The notes beneath the pieces were generated by a model. It made no database searches. It was not told the DNA's origin and saw only the letters and a list, made by a program, of their open reading frames with translations. Positions 16,431 to 23,154 of a DNA stretch of 41,354 bases are shown in pieces (positions within the stretch are counted from its first letter, which is position 1; every line of letters begins with the position of its first letter). The position numbers and the translations under genes are program-made. Source of the stretch: Methanobrevibacter ruminantium (GTDB taxonomy: Archaea > Methanobacteriota > Methanobacteria > Methanobacteriales > Methanobacteriaceae); the NCBI GenBank assembly GCA_004553595.1, contig SFKZ01000014.1, positions 1-41,354 on the forward strand, read 5' to 3'.

Positions 16431-16562
16431 ATGGAAACATGCAGTAATTGTAACGAAAAGACCGATACAGTATATGATTTATTCGGCGATGGGTTAATAC
16501 TATATTGTGAGGATTGCTATATAGAGTATTTAGCAAAGCAAAAAGGATTAATAAAGGAGTAA
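16431..16562 (+). CDS. 43-residue zinc-ribbon protein
   Basis: The ATG directly follows the previous stop, with CAGGAGGA overlapping it. C4-x2-C7 and C26-x2-C29 form a minimal zinc ribbon. Such small phage ribbons often contact nucleic acids or RNA polymerase, but the target is unknown here. Confidence 0.55.
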   Translation: METCSNCNEKTDTVYDLFGDGLILYCEDCYIEYLAKQKGLIKE

Positions 16563-16566
16563 CACT

Positions 16567-16980
16567 ATGCAATTTAAAAATATCATGAGGGGAAAAGGAG
16601 ATATCTCCTCTCTCCCCTCCTCGGGCACAGACAGGATATCTGTCGGCACTACCCTTTTCAAAAAAGATGTCCGCCCAAAATTGAAGCAGACAAAACGAAA
16701 AATAATAATGGATAGAGATATAACCCCCACTATTTTTGAAAAACTAAAAAAGAAATGTGTACAAGATTCTTATACCCTTTCTCAAAAAAGTATAATTGAA
16801 ATATTATATCCATTAGGAATAAGCAACATTACAATATCACGAGTTATTAATGAGTTATTGCCAGAGGCAAAATCAACACAAGGCAGCGTGGCTAGCATGA
16901 TAAGATTTATAAAAAATCAATATAGCTCAAAACAAATGGCTAATGAGCTAGATAGGCTGCTTAATTCGGAGGGTTTATAA
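16567..16980 (+). CDS. Hypothetical DNA-binding-like protein with hairpin-rich 5' end
   Basis: ATG at 16567 follows AAAGGAG. The 137-residue product has a basic segment (KLKQTKRKII, about residues 38-47). A helical region with an HTH-like arrangement follows (SQKSIIEILYPLGISNITISRVINELLP). The first 40 codons overlap two strong hairpins at 16587-16644, so expression could be controlled by structure. A start at 16708 would skip this part but lacks a ribosome site. Regulator or replication accessory are both possible. Confidence 0.45.
   Translation: MQFKNIMRGKGDISSLPSSGTDRISVGTTLFKKDVRPKLKQTKRKIIMDRDITPTIFEKLKKKCVQDSYTLSQKSIIEILYPLGISNITISRVINELLPEAKSTQGSVASMIRFIKNQYSSKQMANELDRLLNSEGL
16587..16644 (+). 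other. Two strong hairpins inside a coding start
   Basis: GAGGGG (16587-16592) pairs with CCCCTC (16614-16619) around the palindrome GGAGATATCTCC (16597-16608). A second stem GACAG/CTGTC lies at 16630-16644. Both loops contain GATATC-like cores. The segment is GC-richer than its surroundings. Confidence 0.5.
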
Positions 16981-17526
16981 ATGCAAGATTGTAAACTAAT
17001 GAATATATACGAATTAGAAGATTATAATGAAGATTATATGGATTCTAATTCGATGGGATTGTTATTCTGTTTCGGTACGTCATTTATATCTAAGCTTATA
17101 ATGGCAAAAACGAGATTGTATAATAATGAGATAATCCCTTCACATGTAGCGCTGATAACAAAAGATTTAATATACGAAAGTACTACTAGCGTTGAAGAAG
17201 TCGATAACAAAACCATTAGACAGGGTGTACGAAGATGGCAAATGAAAGACTTTATAAAAGTCGAAAAAGATAAGCTAACAAAATACGTCTATGTACCACA
17301 CAAGTTCTCAATTCAAAAGGCTGACTCTTTAGTTCATTTACCATACGGGAAAGATACTATACTTGATTTCCTTCTTAAAGATGGTTCAGATGGCGATAGC
17401 AAAGGGTTAATATGTAGCCAGTTTGCAAATATATGTATATTGAATCATCACTATAAATCTTGTCCGACTCCTGCAGATTTATTCAGGGCTGAAATACAAA
17501 GACATCAGCTAAGTGTATATGAATAG
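16981..17526 (+). CDS. YiiX/YebB-like permuted NlpC/P60 hydrolase, putative
   Basis: This 181-residue protein follows the previous stop at once, with CGGAGGGTTTATAA upstream. The order His-then-Cys marks a circularly permuted papain-like fold: H55 in IPSHVALI, E66 in IYEST and C145 in GLICSQFA. The family (YiiX/YebB, LRAT-like) cleaves peptides, amides or acyl bonds. No signal peptide is visible. Placement near the amidase suggests wall or lipid modification, or a host-directed activity early in infection. Substrate is unknown. Confidence 0.6.
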   Translation: MQDCKLMNIYELEDYNEDYMDSNSMGLLFCFGTSFISKLIMAKTRLYNNEIIPSHVALITKDLIYESTTSVEEVDNKTIRQGVRRWQMKDFIKVEKDKLTKYVYVPHKFSIQKADSLVHLPYGKDTILDFLLKDGSDGDSKGLICSQFANICILNHHYKSCPTPADLFRAEIQRHQLSVYE

Positions 17527-17534
17527 GAGGTTAA

Positions 17535-17612
17535 ATGGGGATAGGATTATTCGCAACAATAAGTATATTAATTTGGTTAGCTATAATACAATTGATTGAA
17601 AAGTACATATAA
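17535..17612 (+). CDS. 25-residue single-span membrane peptide
   Basis: ATG follows TAGGAGGTTAA, 8 bases after the hydrolase gene. The peptide is one hydrophobic segment (LFATISILIWLAIIQLI) with a short charged end. It could anchor, inhibit a host membrane protein or act in lysis. Confidence 0.45.
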   Translation: MGIGLFATISILIWLAIIQLIEKYI

Positions 17613-17621
17613 GGAGGGTAA

Positions 17622-17804
17622 ATGACTTATAAAATAACTATTAATAAAACTGACACAAGTTATACAGTACCAAAGGAAAGTTTAAGGCTCTTAGCTTATT
17701 CTAAAATGCAAGATATTTATGGCGGTATGATGATGTCTTTAGAATCAGAAGAAGATACTATAGAATTTCTTAATAAAATAGGCGTAACAGTAAAGGAGAT
17801 ATAA
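17622..17804 (+). CDS. Hypothetical small protein
   Basis: This 60-residue protein starts at ATG after AAGGAGGGTAA. It has strands at the start (YKITINKTD) and two Met-rich helices (KMQDIYGGMMMS). It overlaps the next ATG by one base. No family is recognised. Confidence 0.45.
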   Translation: MTYKITINKTDTSYTVPKESLRLLAYSKMQDIYGGMMMSLESEEDTIEFLNKIGVTVKEI

Positions 17805-17986
17805 TGTATTATAAAATTAAAGTAAACAGAAATAACTTAGAAATAATAGATGTGGTAAAACGACAAAAGAAAGATGATGGATTTTTATATTTAACTAAAG
17901 ATGAATTTAGTAAACTTAATCCAGAGGCAATATCGAATTACAAATCATTTAACCTCGAAGGTGTAAAGACTGAAAAACAAAAATAA
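17804..17986 (+). CDS. Hypothetical small protein
   Basis: This 60-residue protein is translationally coupled to its neighbour (TAATG) after AAGGAGATA. It begins MYYKIKVNRNN, similar in style to the preceding protein (MTYKITINKTD), so the two may be distant paralogues. It is the last gene before a new promoter. Confidence 0.45.
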   Translation: MYYKIKVNRNNLEIIDVVKRQKKDDGFLYLTKDEFSKLNPEAISNYKSFNLEGVKTEKQK

Positions 17987-18012
17987 ATTGTAAAGAATTA
18001 TGAATAAGGGGG

Positions 18013-18041
18013 TTGAGAAATAGATTTAGATAGTTTATAAT
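18013..18041 (+). promoter_or_regulatory. Sigma-70-like promoter of the 18193 unit
   Basis: TTGAGA at 18013-18018, a 17-base spacer and TATAAT at 18036-18041. AAGGGGG lies directly before the -35 box, resembling the AGGG block of the promoters at 23091, 28951 and 37886. Confidence 0.7.
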
Positions 18042-18074
18042 ATAAATATATAAATTACTCTTTCTTTTTATTTA

Positions 18075-18137
18075 GGGCGGATAACCTCCTCGCACACAAT
18101 GCACATAATTCCTCCATAATTCACACAAAGTCCGCCC
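18075..18137 (+). other. Structured leader, long-loop stem
   Basis: GGGCGGA (18075-18081) is the exact reverse complement of TCCGCCC (18131-18137), with an added T-G pair. The 49-base loop contains two CCTCC anti-Shine-Dalgarno-like strings and CACA-rich repeats. CTTTTCTTT follows. It could be an attenuator or a small RNA in the leader of the 18193 gene. Confidence 0.5.
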
Positions 18138-18192
18138 ACCTTTTCTTTAAAAACAAATAAATAGTATATAATTTTAAAAAGGAGATTAAACT

Positions 18193-18504
18193 ATGAAAGC
18201 AAAATGTACTGTATGTGGAAAAATGTACGAGATTCAAGACGGAACTCCGTCAGCTAAATTTGTTCAGGAACATCCAGAAAGAGCAAAATGTTTTGATTGC
18301 TTTAAAGCTGGTGGAACTGATAAAGCAGCAGCAACTAAGAAGGCTACAACTACTAAAGCTCCCGCTGCAGCTAAAGCTACTATCAACGCAGAAGTATTAA
18401 GACAATCTTATGATGAAGTAGTTGCAGCATTCGCAGATGTACTTGATGATGTTAAAGAATATCTAGGTGGCTGGACAACAACAGTAGCATTAAGCAAGAA
18501 ATAA
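18193..18504 (+). CDS. Zinc-ribbon protein with Ala/Lys/Thr linker, own transcription unit
   Basis: This 103-residue protein starts at ATG after AAGGAGATTAA. CTVC (residues 5-8) and CFDC (33-36) form a zinc ribbon. An Ala/Lys/Thr-rich flexible linker (about residues 44-65) leads to an acidic C-terminal helix (YDEVVAAFADVLDDVKEYL). It has its own promoter, structured leader and strong terminator, which points to high or specially timed expression. The fold suggests a nucleic-acid or RNA-polymerase partner; function is unknown. Confidence 0.6.
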   Translation: MKAKCTVCGKMYEIQDGTPSAKFVQEHPERAKCFDCFKAGGTDKAAATKKATTTKAPAAAKATINAEVLRQSYDEVVAAFADVLDDVKEYLGGWTTTVALSKK

Positions 18505-18526
18505 ATTTACTATCTACATTTTTTCC

Positions 18527-18568
18527 AGAGGGGTTCTTTAAATCCTTTTATTTAACCCCTCTTTTTCT
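18527..18568 (+). terminator. Strong intrinsic terminator
   Basis: AGAGGGGTT (18527-18535) pairs perfectly with AACCCCTCT (18554-18562), followed by TTTTTCTT. It isolates the 18193 unit from the replication module. Confidence 0.85.
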
Positions 18569-18600
18569 TAAGAAAAATACAAGTTTAAAAAAGGATTAAA

Positions 18601-18729
18601 ATGATTAGAATTAAAACAGATTCAGATATTGATTCTCTGGTAAAGACATTTAAAAAGAAATATAACAAATTAATCAAAAATGAAGGAAAGAGAAATGAAC
18701 CAAGAAAATCAGATAGAAAAGGAACTTAA
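18601..18729 (+). CDS. 42-residue basic protein, faintly bS21-like
   Basis: ATG follows AAAAGGATTAAA. The peptide has a strand (MIRIKTDSD), a basic helix (LVKTFKKKYNKLIK) and a basic tail. The order and the FKKK helix recall ribosomal protein bS21, which some phages encode, but the resemblance is weak and the usual YEKPS segment is missing. It overlaps the next gene by 35 bases. Confidence 0.4.
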   Translation: MIRIKTDSDIDSLVKTFKKKYNKLIKNEGKRNEPRKSDRKGT

Positions 18730-19024
18730 ACAATTACAAGTCCTAGTGCGTGTAAATAACCTTCTTTTATCTAAGTTCATACTTCAACTTTCAGAAACAA
18801 GAAAAGAATTAGGGTTGCCTAAGCGACAATCCTTTTTTAAGTTTGAAATATTACAAGATGATGTTGATGAATTAATCAAAGAGTTTGGAAAAGACGAAAC
18901 AATAAAAGCTTTATATCGACTCGATAGATTATTAATTCAAAACAAACAAAACTGTCCACATAATATAAAGAAATATATAAGAAACAGATTAAGAAAGCGA
19001 AATGAAAAACGAACTAACATCTAA
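18695..19024 (+). CDS. Hypothetical helical protein
   Basis: ATG at 18695 is favoured because GAAGGA lies 8 bases upstream; an in-frame ATG at 18680 is an alternative. The 109-residue product is almost wholly helical with heptad-like Leu spacing at the start and a very basic C terminus. It opens the replication operon after the terminator. No family is recognised. Confidence 0.45.
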   Translation: MNQENQIEKELKQLQVLVRVNNLLLSKFILQLSETRKELGLPKRQSFFKFEILQDDVDELIKEFGKDETIKALYRLDRLLIQNKQNCPHNIKKYIRNRLRKRNEKRTNI

Positions 19025-19310
19025 CCTAAAATATCTTTCAAGATGTCATTATTATGGAACTCTGATAGATTGGGAATATGTATCAGGGGCGATGGTTTTA
19101 ATATTTCAGACTTATACGGCAACAGAATTTTACGGAGGGCAAAATAAAATAAGAATATATGTTCCTACAAAACTAGAAGAAAAGTTAGCTAACGAACTGG
19201 AACAAGGCGAAAATTATTTTATCATTGCTTCTCCGTACCGAATAACATTTAAAAATGAATACAGACATAGGGTCGATATGTTGATAGCTATATTTAAGGA
19301 GATATTATAA
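19002..19310 (+). CDS. Hypothetical OB-fold-like protein
   Basis: The ATG lies 23 bases inside the previous gene. The 102-residue product is strand-rich (VSGAMVLIFQTYTA, KIRIYVPTKL, NYFIIASPYRITF). The order resembles small OB-fold single-strand DNA-binding proteins, which fits its place in the replication module. The similarity is structural guesswork from the strand pattern. Confidence 0.45.
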   Translation: MKNELTSNLKYLSRCHYYGTLIDWEYVSGAMVLIFQTYTATEFYGGQNKIRIYVPTKLEEKLANELEQGENYFIIASPYRITFKNEYRHRVDMLIAIFKEIL

Positions 19311-19311
19311 A

Positions 19312-19872
19312 ATGGCGGCTAAACATCCACAGGGAAATGACATATATGATTTACTTATAAATCTTATATTGAATCTATCTCCAGCCCAAGCGTTGAAAGT
19401 TTATAACGAACTGCAGCCTAGATTTGATAGGCAAAGGGGTACTGTACTTTATAATGATAATGGAGAAGAAGATAAAGATGGATTGGTACGGCTTACAAAA
19501 TATCAATATAAAACAATCAGAACAAAGTTCGGCGATAGCTATGTCAAAAAATCATTTACAGAATTATCAAATTATATAAGATTCTTAGAAGAACATTTAA
19601 ATGAAAAGCCAGTCTATAAACAACAACTAAAAAAATATAAATCAGGAACACATAATCTTGAACTAACTAAGGGTTGGGTTTATAATAAATGTAAACAGTA
19701 CATTATGACTGAACCTATTAAATTAAATGTAAATCCATTTATGATAGAAGATTATGCTACGGCAAAAGCATACATAAAATCATTGCCAGAAAGCATGCGA
19801 CAGTGTTTAGATGTTAAAGCATTGCTTTTAAAATTTCCACAATTAGCATCAGAAAATTTTGAGGAGGAATAA
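19312..19872 (+). CDS. Replication-associated protein, putative
   Basis: This 186-residue protein starts at ATG after AAGGAGATATTA. Residues about 60-130 (LTKYQYKTIRTKFGDSYVKKSF...LSNYI...) resemble a C-terminal helical module found in Firmicutes phage replication proteins, where LT..QY..L...G...V....L..YI precedes a Trp-containing helix. The N terminus and the region from residue 140 are unassigned. With a helicase gene close downstream, a loader or initiator role is plausible. Confidence 0.5.
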   Translation: MAAKHPQGNDIYDLLINLILNLSPAQALKVYNELQPRFDRQRGTVLYNDNGEEDKDGLVRLTKYQYKTIRTKFGDSYVKKSFTELSNYIRFLEEHLNEKPVYKQQLKKYKSGTHNLELTKGWVYNKCKQYIMTEPIKLNVNPFMIEDYATAKAYIKSLPESMRQCLDVKALLLKFPQLASENFEEE

Positions 19873-19875
19873 ATT

Positions 19876-20046
19876 ATGAGTTTAGAACATCCAAGTTATT
19901 GCAACCCAGAAGATAAGGCACTTTATTTAAAGCTATTTTATAGCAGCGATACAGATTATAATAAATTGACAGAAAAAGAAAAAGAATTTTGCACTACAAT
20001 GTATCACATGGAAGAATTTGTACATGGATTAGATGGCGATAGATAA
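19876..20046 (+). CDS. 56-residue acidic protein
   Basis: The ATG follows GAGGAGGAATAAATT at the end of the previous gene. The product is acidic, with Cys residues at 9 and 39, and ends GLDGDR. No family is recognised. Close packing and the strong ribosome site support it. Confidence 0.5.
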   Translation: MSLEHPSYCNPEDKALYLKLFYSSDTDYNKLTEKEKEFCTTMYHMEEFVHGLDGDR

Positions 20047-20060
20047 AAGGAATACGAAGA

Positions 20061-20219
20061 ATGAGAACGGAAATAAAGTATTTTCAATGTGAATATTGTG
20101 GGTTTATAATTGACCCGATAGAAGTTAAATATAGTCAATTTAACACTCTTGAATATTGTCCGCGATGTAAAGCTTATCCACAACCTTTTAAACAAATTAT
20201 AAAGGAGAATAACCAATGA
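20061..20219 (+). CDS. 52-residue zinc-ribbon protein
   Basis: C10-x2-C13 and C33-x2-C36 form a zinc ribbon (CEYC and CPRC). The upstream site is weak (GAAGA). It overlaps a tiny downstream frame by 4 bases. Small ribbons like this often belong to transcription or DNA-binding proteins; the target is unknown. Confidence 0.55.
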   Translation: MRTEIKYFQCEYCGFIIDPIEVKYSQFNTLEYCPRCKAYPQPFKQIIKENNQ

Positions 20220-20263
20220 GTGAAGTAGAAAAGACGCAACAAGTGAAAGGAATTTTGGAATGA
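20216..20263 (+). CDS. 15-codon frame, uncertain
   Basis: ATG preceded by AAAGGAGAATAACC and overlapping both neighbours by 4 bases (ATGA). It may be a genuine micro-peptide or a ribosome relay between the two Cys-containing genes. Confidence 0.25.
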   Translation: MSEVEKTQQVKGILE

Positions 20264-20508
20264 ATAAATACATTATAAAGAATTGCCCTGTAAATTATGG
20301 ATTATACAAAGAGATGTGTGGATTTGTTGAAGAGCATGAAGATACAAGTAAAAAATGTCAAGACTGTACCGACTGCGTGATGAAGCAGATTGTAGAGTTG
20401 TGCAAAGAAACATGTAGAAAAAGATGTACTAACAATTGCCTAGGCAAAAAGAAATATTGTGGATATGGACAAATTTTACAAAAATTAGATATACAGGAGG
20501 TCGAATAG
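20260..20508 (+). CDS. Cysteine-rich small protein
   Basis: This 82-residue protein has Cys residues in C..C, C...C and CGYG contexts across its length (NCPVN, CQDCTDCV, CKETCRKRCTNNC). The number and spacing suggest zinc or cluster binding. No family is recognised. The ATG overlaps the previous tiny frame. Confidence 0.5.
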   Translation: MNKYIIKNCPVNYGLYKEMCGFVEEHEDTSKKCQDCTDCVMKQIVELCKETCRKRCTNNCLGKKKYCGYGQILQKLDIQEVE

Positions 20509-20658
20509 ATGATAGAATATTATGTAGAATATCATGACCCTAAAGGGCGGCGAGGCTATACAAGATACTATCTTGATAAACGAGAAGCGGATAATAAGGC
20601 GGAAGATTTAAAATCTCAAGGTTATAAAGACGTAACTGTAGTCACATTTAGATACTAA
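20509..20658 (+). CDS. 49-residue hypothetical protein
   Basis: The ATG directly follows the previous stop, with CAGGAGGTCG upstream. The peptide is a short beta-alpha-beta unit (IEYYVEYHD, KREADNKAEDLKS, VTVVTFRY). No family is recognised. Confidence 0.5.
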   Translation: MIEYYVEYHDPKGRRGYTRYYLDKREADNKAEDLKSQGYKDVTVVTFRY

Positions 20659-20659
20659 T

Positions 20660-21562
20660 ATGAACGAAGAAATAAAAAAGAAATTACATCTTAAAAAATT
20701 AAAGCCAGTTCCGTTATTAGACGGGATAGAAGAACTACGTCAAGAATTTGAGGAGAGAATAGAGCAAGGCGATACAACCTACGGAATTGAAATCCTAGAT
20801 GAGTGTGTAGAAACTATAAGAAAAGGAAGCATAACTTGTATTATGGCAGCTCCTAATAGCGGGAAAAGTTTATGCGCTCAAACAATAGCGGTAAATCTCG
20901 CAAAGCAAAATAAAAAAGTAATAATATGTTCTTGCGAAATGGGTGCTGGATTATTAATGGAAAGACAATTTAAGCAGCTTCTAGGTACAACATCTAAACA
21001 ATTAAGAGAAGGATATCAGTATAATAGAGATGGCACCAATGCAATGATGGATGCATTAATAGAAGATGAAAATTATAATTATTTAAAAAATATAGATGTA
21101 GTTGAAACTGGCGGAGCTACAGTGTACGATATACTTGAAATGCTCGAAGGATTCCCAGAATACGAATACATAATAATAGATTATATCCAGAGAGTTAGAG
21201 GACAAGGAACCGATTACGAAGTTGTAACTGAAGCATTTAGAGAATTTCAAAATTATACACGACAGAGTGGAAAGAAAATGATTATATGTTCTCAAACATC
21301 CAGAGGAACTACATCAGAAGCTTTAGGAAGTCAGCAATCTAAGAATAGATTAATAGACCCAATGAAGCTAAAAGGAAAAGGGTCGGGAAGTATAGAAGAA
21401 GATAGCGATGTCGGGTTATCACTATTGGAAGATTATGAAGGCGGAAGTAAATTAGTTTACATGACATTATTTAAAAATAGATACGGAGCTAAAAAGAATA
21501 TAACATATACATATATGATAGATGATAGACTACAGTTTGTATTAAAAAGGAGGGGAATGTAA
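20660..21562 (+). CDS. DnaB-type replicative helicase, core domain only
   Basis: This 300-residue protein matches the RecA-like C-terminal half of DnaB. It has a P-loop at 63-70 (AAPNSGKS), SCEM at 91-94 matching DnaB SLEM, and a Walker B YIIIDYIQRV around D174. A QTSRG sensor segment follows, then a basic C-terminal region. The DnaB N-terminal domain, which binds primase, is missing, as is any fused primase. It probably unwinds the replication fork together with the separate primase-polymerase at 25817. The next gene overlaps by one base. Confidence 0.8.
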   Translation: MNEEIKKKLHLKKLKPVPLLDGIEELRQEFEERIEQGDTTYGIEILDECVETIRKGSITCIMAAPNSGKSLCAQTIAVNLAKQNKKVIICSCEMGAGLLMERQFKQLLGTTSKQLREGYQYNRDGTNAMMDALIEDENYNYLKNIDVVETGGATVYDILEMLEGFPEYEYIIIDYIQRVRGQGTDYEVVTEAFREFQNYTRQSGKKMIICSQTSRGTTSEALGSQQSKNRLIDPMKLKGKGSGSIEEDSDVGLSLLEDYEGGSKLVYMTLFKNRYGAKKNITYTYMIDDRLQFVLKRRGM

Positions 21563-21837
21563 TGGCAGGCAATATCCCCAAGATGATAATGCTAGCTCTG
21601 GCACTTATTAAGGCATTAGACTTAAAGAACGGAGAAAGTCTAAAGATTGCAAGAGATATAATGTATTTATGGCGAGAGTTCTACATAAAAACAAGGCTTG
21701 AAGTAATACCTAAAGAGTTTATAGTAGAATTTAAATATAAAGACAATACGATTGTATCATGCAGAGTAGATGATTTAAGTACTTTAAGAAAGCTAGTTGC
21801 TACAGTGAAAGACAAATTTAGAGATAAGGAGAAATAA
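21562..21837 (+). CDS. Hypothetical small protein
   Basis: This 91-residue protein is coupled to the helicase gene (TAATG) after GGAGGGGA. It has a Met/Leu-rich helix at the start (MIMLALALIKAL) and a strand-helix C-terminal half. The coupling suggests a helicase partner or another small replication factor; no family is recognised. Confidence 0.5.
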   Translation: MAGNIPKMIMLALALIKALDLKNGESLKIARDIMYLWREFYIKTRLEVIPKEFIVEFKYKDNTIVSCRVDDLSTLRKLVATVKDKFRDKEK

Positions 21838-21839
21838 AA

Positions 21840-22301
21840 TTGGACGGAGATATCGCAAATAAAATAAATAATGATATTAATGAATTAGAATCAAAGATAA
21901 GCAAAACTAATATTATTGACGGTAAAATAATAAGCTCAAACTCTCATGGCATGACGGTATATGATTTGACGGACGATGGAACTGGGAAAAAATATGATAG
22001 CGGGAAGCCGATGGTAGGCACATTATGTCAAGTATTCCCTAGGGCATTAATGGGGATAGGGGCTTGTATCGAATTCGGAACTCATAAATATCCCAAGCCC
22101 GACAATTGGAAGTTGGTAGAAGGTGCATTCAAAAGATATCAGGACAGTTTAATGAGGCACTATCTAAAATTTCAAATTGGAGAAATCGAAGATAGGGAAA
22201 CAAAGCTGAATCATTTATTTCACATGGCATGGAACGCACTAGCAATTACTGAACTATATTTAATGGATAACCCTGAGCTGGTAGAAAGATTACTGAAATG
22301 A
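21840..22301 (+). CDS. dATP/dGTP diphosphohydrolase-like protein
   Basis: A TTG start at 21840 is used because AAGGAG lies upstream and no ATG is near. The 153-residue product has K51-YDSGKP, an FGTHKY..P.NW segment, RHYLKFQIGE.ED and HLFHMAWNALAITEL. These match the conserved order of a phage family annotated as dATP/dGTP diphosphohydrolase N-terminal (PF18909, formerly DUF5664). The likely role is shaping the nucleotide pool. Family naming is from recall and should be confirmed. Confidence 0.65.
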   Translation: MDGDIANKINNDINELESKISKTNIIDGKIISSNSHGMTVYDLTDDGTGKKYDSGKPMVGTLCQVFPRALMGIGACIEFGTHKYPKPDNWKLVEGAFKRYQDSLMRHYLKFQIGEIEDRETKLNHLFHMAWNALAITELYLMDNPELVERLLK

Positions 22302-22870
22302 TAAATAAAGTACAACCAGTATATAGCGCAACAAATTATTGGTACAAATATAAAAACTATGCTCATCATATCTTAAATAGCTACACAAAAGAACCTGAAC
22401 TACATGAAGAAATTGATAGTAGTCTTTGGATAATGTTAAAAAATATATTACAAAAATGCTCAGATTATAATTATATAGGTTCTTATATAAATAAATCAAT
22501 AAAGAGATTGTGCAACAGAATCTATAATTATCGAGGATTTAAATACAGACAAAAGGATATATTGATTGAAAAAGATGAACTTGATAACATGCAAGGTTCA
22601 GAATTAAATATAACTCTCGATGAGTACTTAGAAAGACAAGCCATTTTAAAATATGTAAATAGGCTTCCAAGCAGACAGGCGATAGTGCTAAAGAAGTATT
22701 TTGGCATAGACCCATTTAATAAAATATCGCTTGTCGAAATAGCAAGAGAGTCAAACATAACTCCAACGGCTATCAGAGAAGTCAAAGAAGCAGGACTTAA
22801 AAGATTAAAAAGTATGTTAAAATTTGATGGTATATATAACGTAAAGGATTTTATTTATGGAAAAGAATGA
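22298..22870 (+). CDS. Phage sigma-70-family factor (regions 2 and 4)
   Basis: The ATG overlaps the previous stop (ATGA). Residues about 57-80 (DYNYIGSYINKSIKRLCNRIYNYR) resemble sigma region 2.3-2.4. Residues about 122-170 match region 4: LPSRQAIVLKKYFGID, then the HTH SLVEIARESNITPTAIREVKEAGLKRLK. Regions 1 and 3 are missing, so it is a compact factor of 190 residues. It would join host RNA polymerase and select phage promoters. The promoters in this window keep near-consensus -35 and -10 boxes plus extra upstream elements, which are candidate targets. Confidence 0.75.
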   Translation: MINKVQPVYSATNYWYKYKNYAHHILNSYTKEPELHEEIDSSLWIMLKNILQKCSDYNYIGSYINKSIKRLCNRIYNYRGFKYRQKDILIEKDELDNMQGSELNITLDEYLERQAILKYVNRLPSRQAIVLKKYFGIDPFNKISLVEIARESNITPTAIREVKEAGLKRLKSMLKFDGIYNVKDFIYGKE

Positions 22871-23099
22871 CGAAAAAATGACAGAGCAATCTATGGAAGT
22901 TGCAAAGGTAAGCTTTAGTTTTACATTTACAAGAGATGAAGCGGAAGCATATATTAAAAAACCTAAAGGACAAATAGCAAGAAACATTCGAAAGTATATG
23001 TGCAGAATATTTGAAGTTGCAGCAGAGAAAATGTTAGCTACTCCCGAGAATGAAAATATAAAGAATTGTAAACTAAATATTGATGAGGGATTGAAATAA
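22857..23099 (+). CDS. Hypothetical small protein after the sigma factor
   Basis: This 80-residue protein overlaps the sigma gene by 14 bases, so translation is probably coupled. It has a strand (VSFSFTFT) followed by basic helices (IARNIRKYMCRIFEVAAEKM). A partner of the sigma factor is possible; no family is recognised. Its stop lies inside the next promoter. Confidence 0.5.
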   Translation: MEKNDEKMTEQSMEVAKVSFSFTFTRDEAEAYIKKPKGQIARNIRKYMCRIFEVAAEKMLATPENENIKNCKLNIDEGLK

Positions 23100-23119
23100 A
23101 AGTTAATATATATTATAAT
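23091..23119 (+). promoter_or_regulatory. Sigma-70-like promoter before the flap endonuclease
   Basis: TTGAAA at 23091-23096, a 17-base spacer and TATAAT at 23114-23119. GAGGGA precedes the -35 box. It overlaps the stop codon of the 22857 gene. Confidence 0.7.
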
Positions 23120-23154
23120 GATATATATAGATTATTTTAATTTGAGGAGGCAAC

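Noticed and set aside
18215..18400. Alternative 61-codon frame (Leu/Gln-rich) inside the zinc-ribbon gene
   Set aside because: It is an out-of-frame shadow of Ala/Lys/Thr-rich codons and has no ribosome site.
2298..22870. Recoded stop codons as in some gut phages
   Set aside because: TAA, TAG and TGA all end well-formed genes (for example TGA at 22299-22301 and TAG at 3084-3086), so no reassignment is needed.
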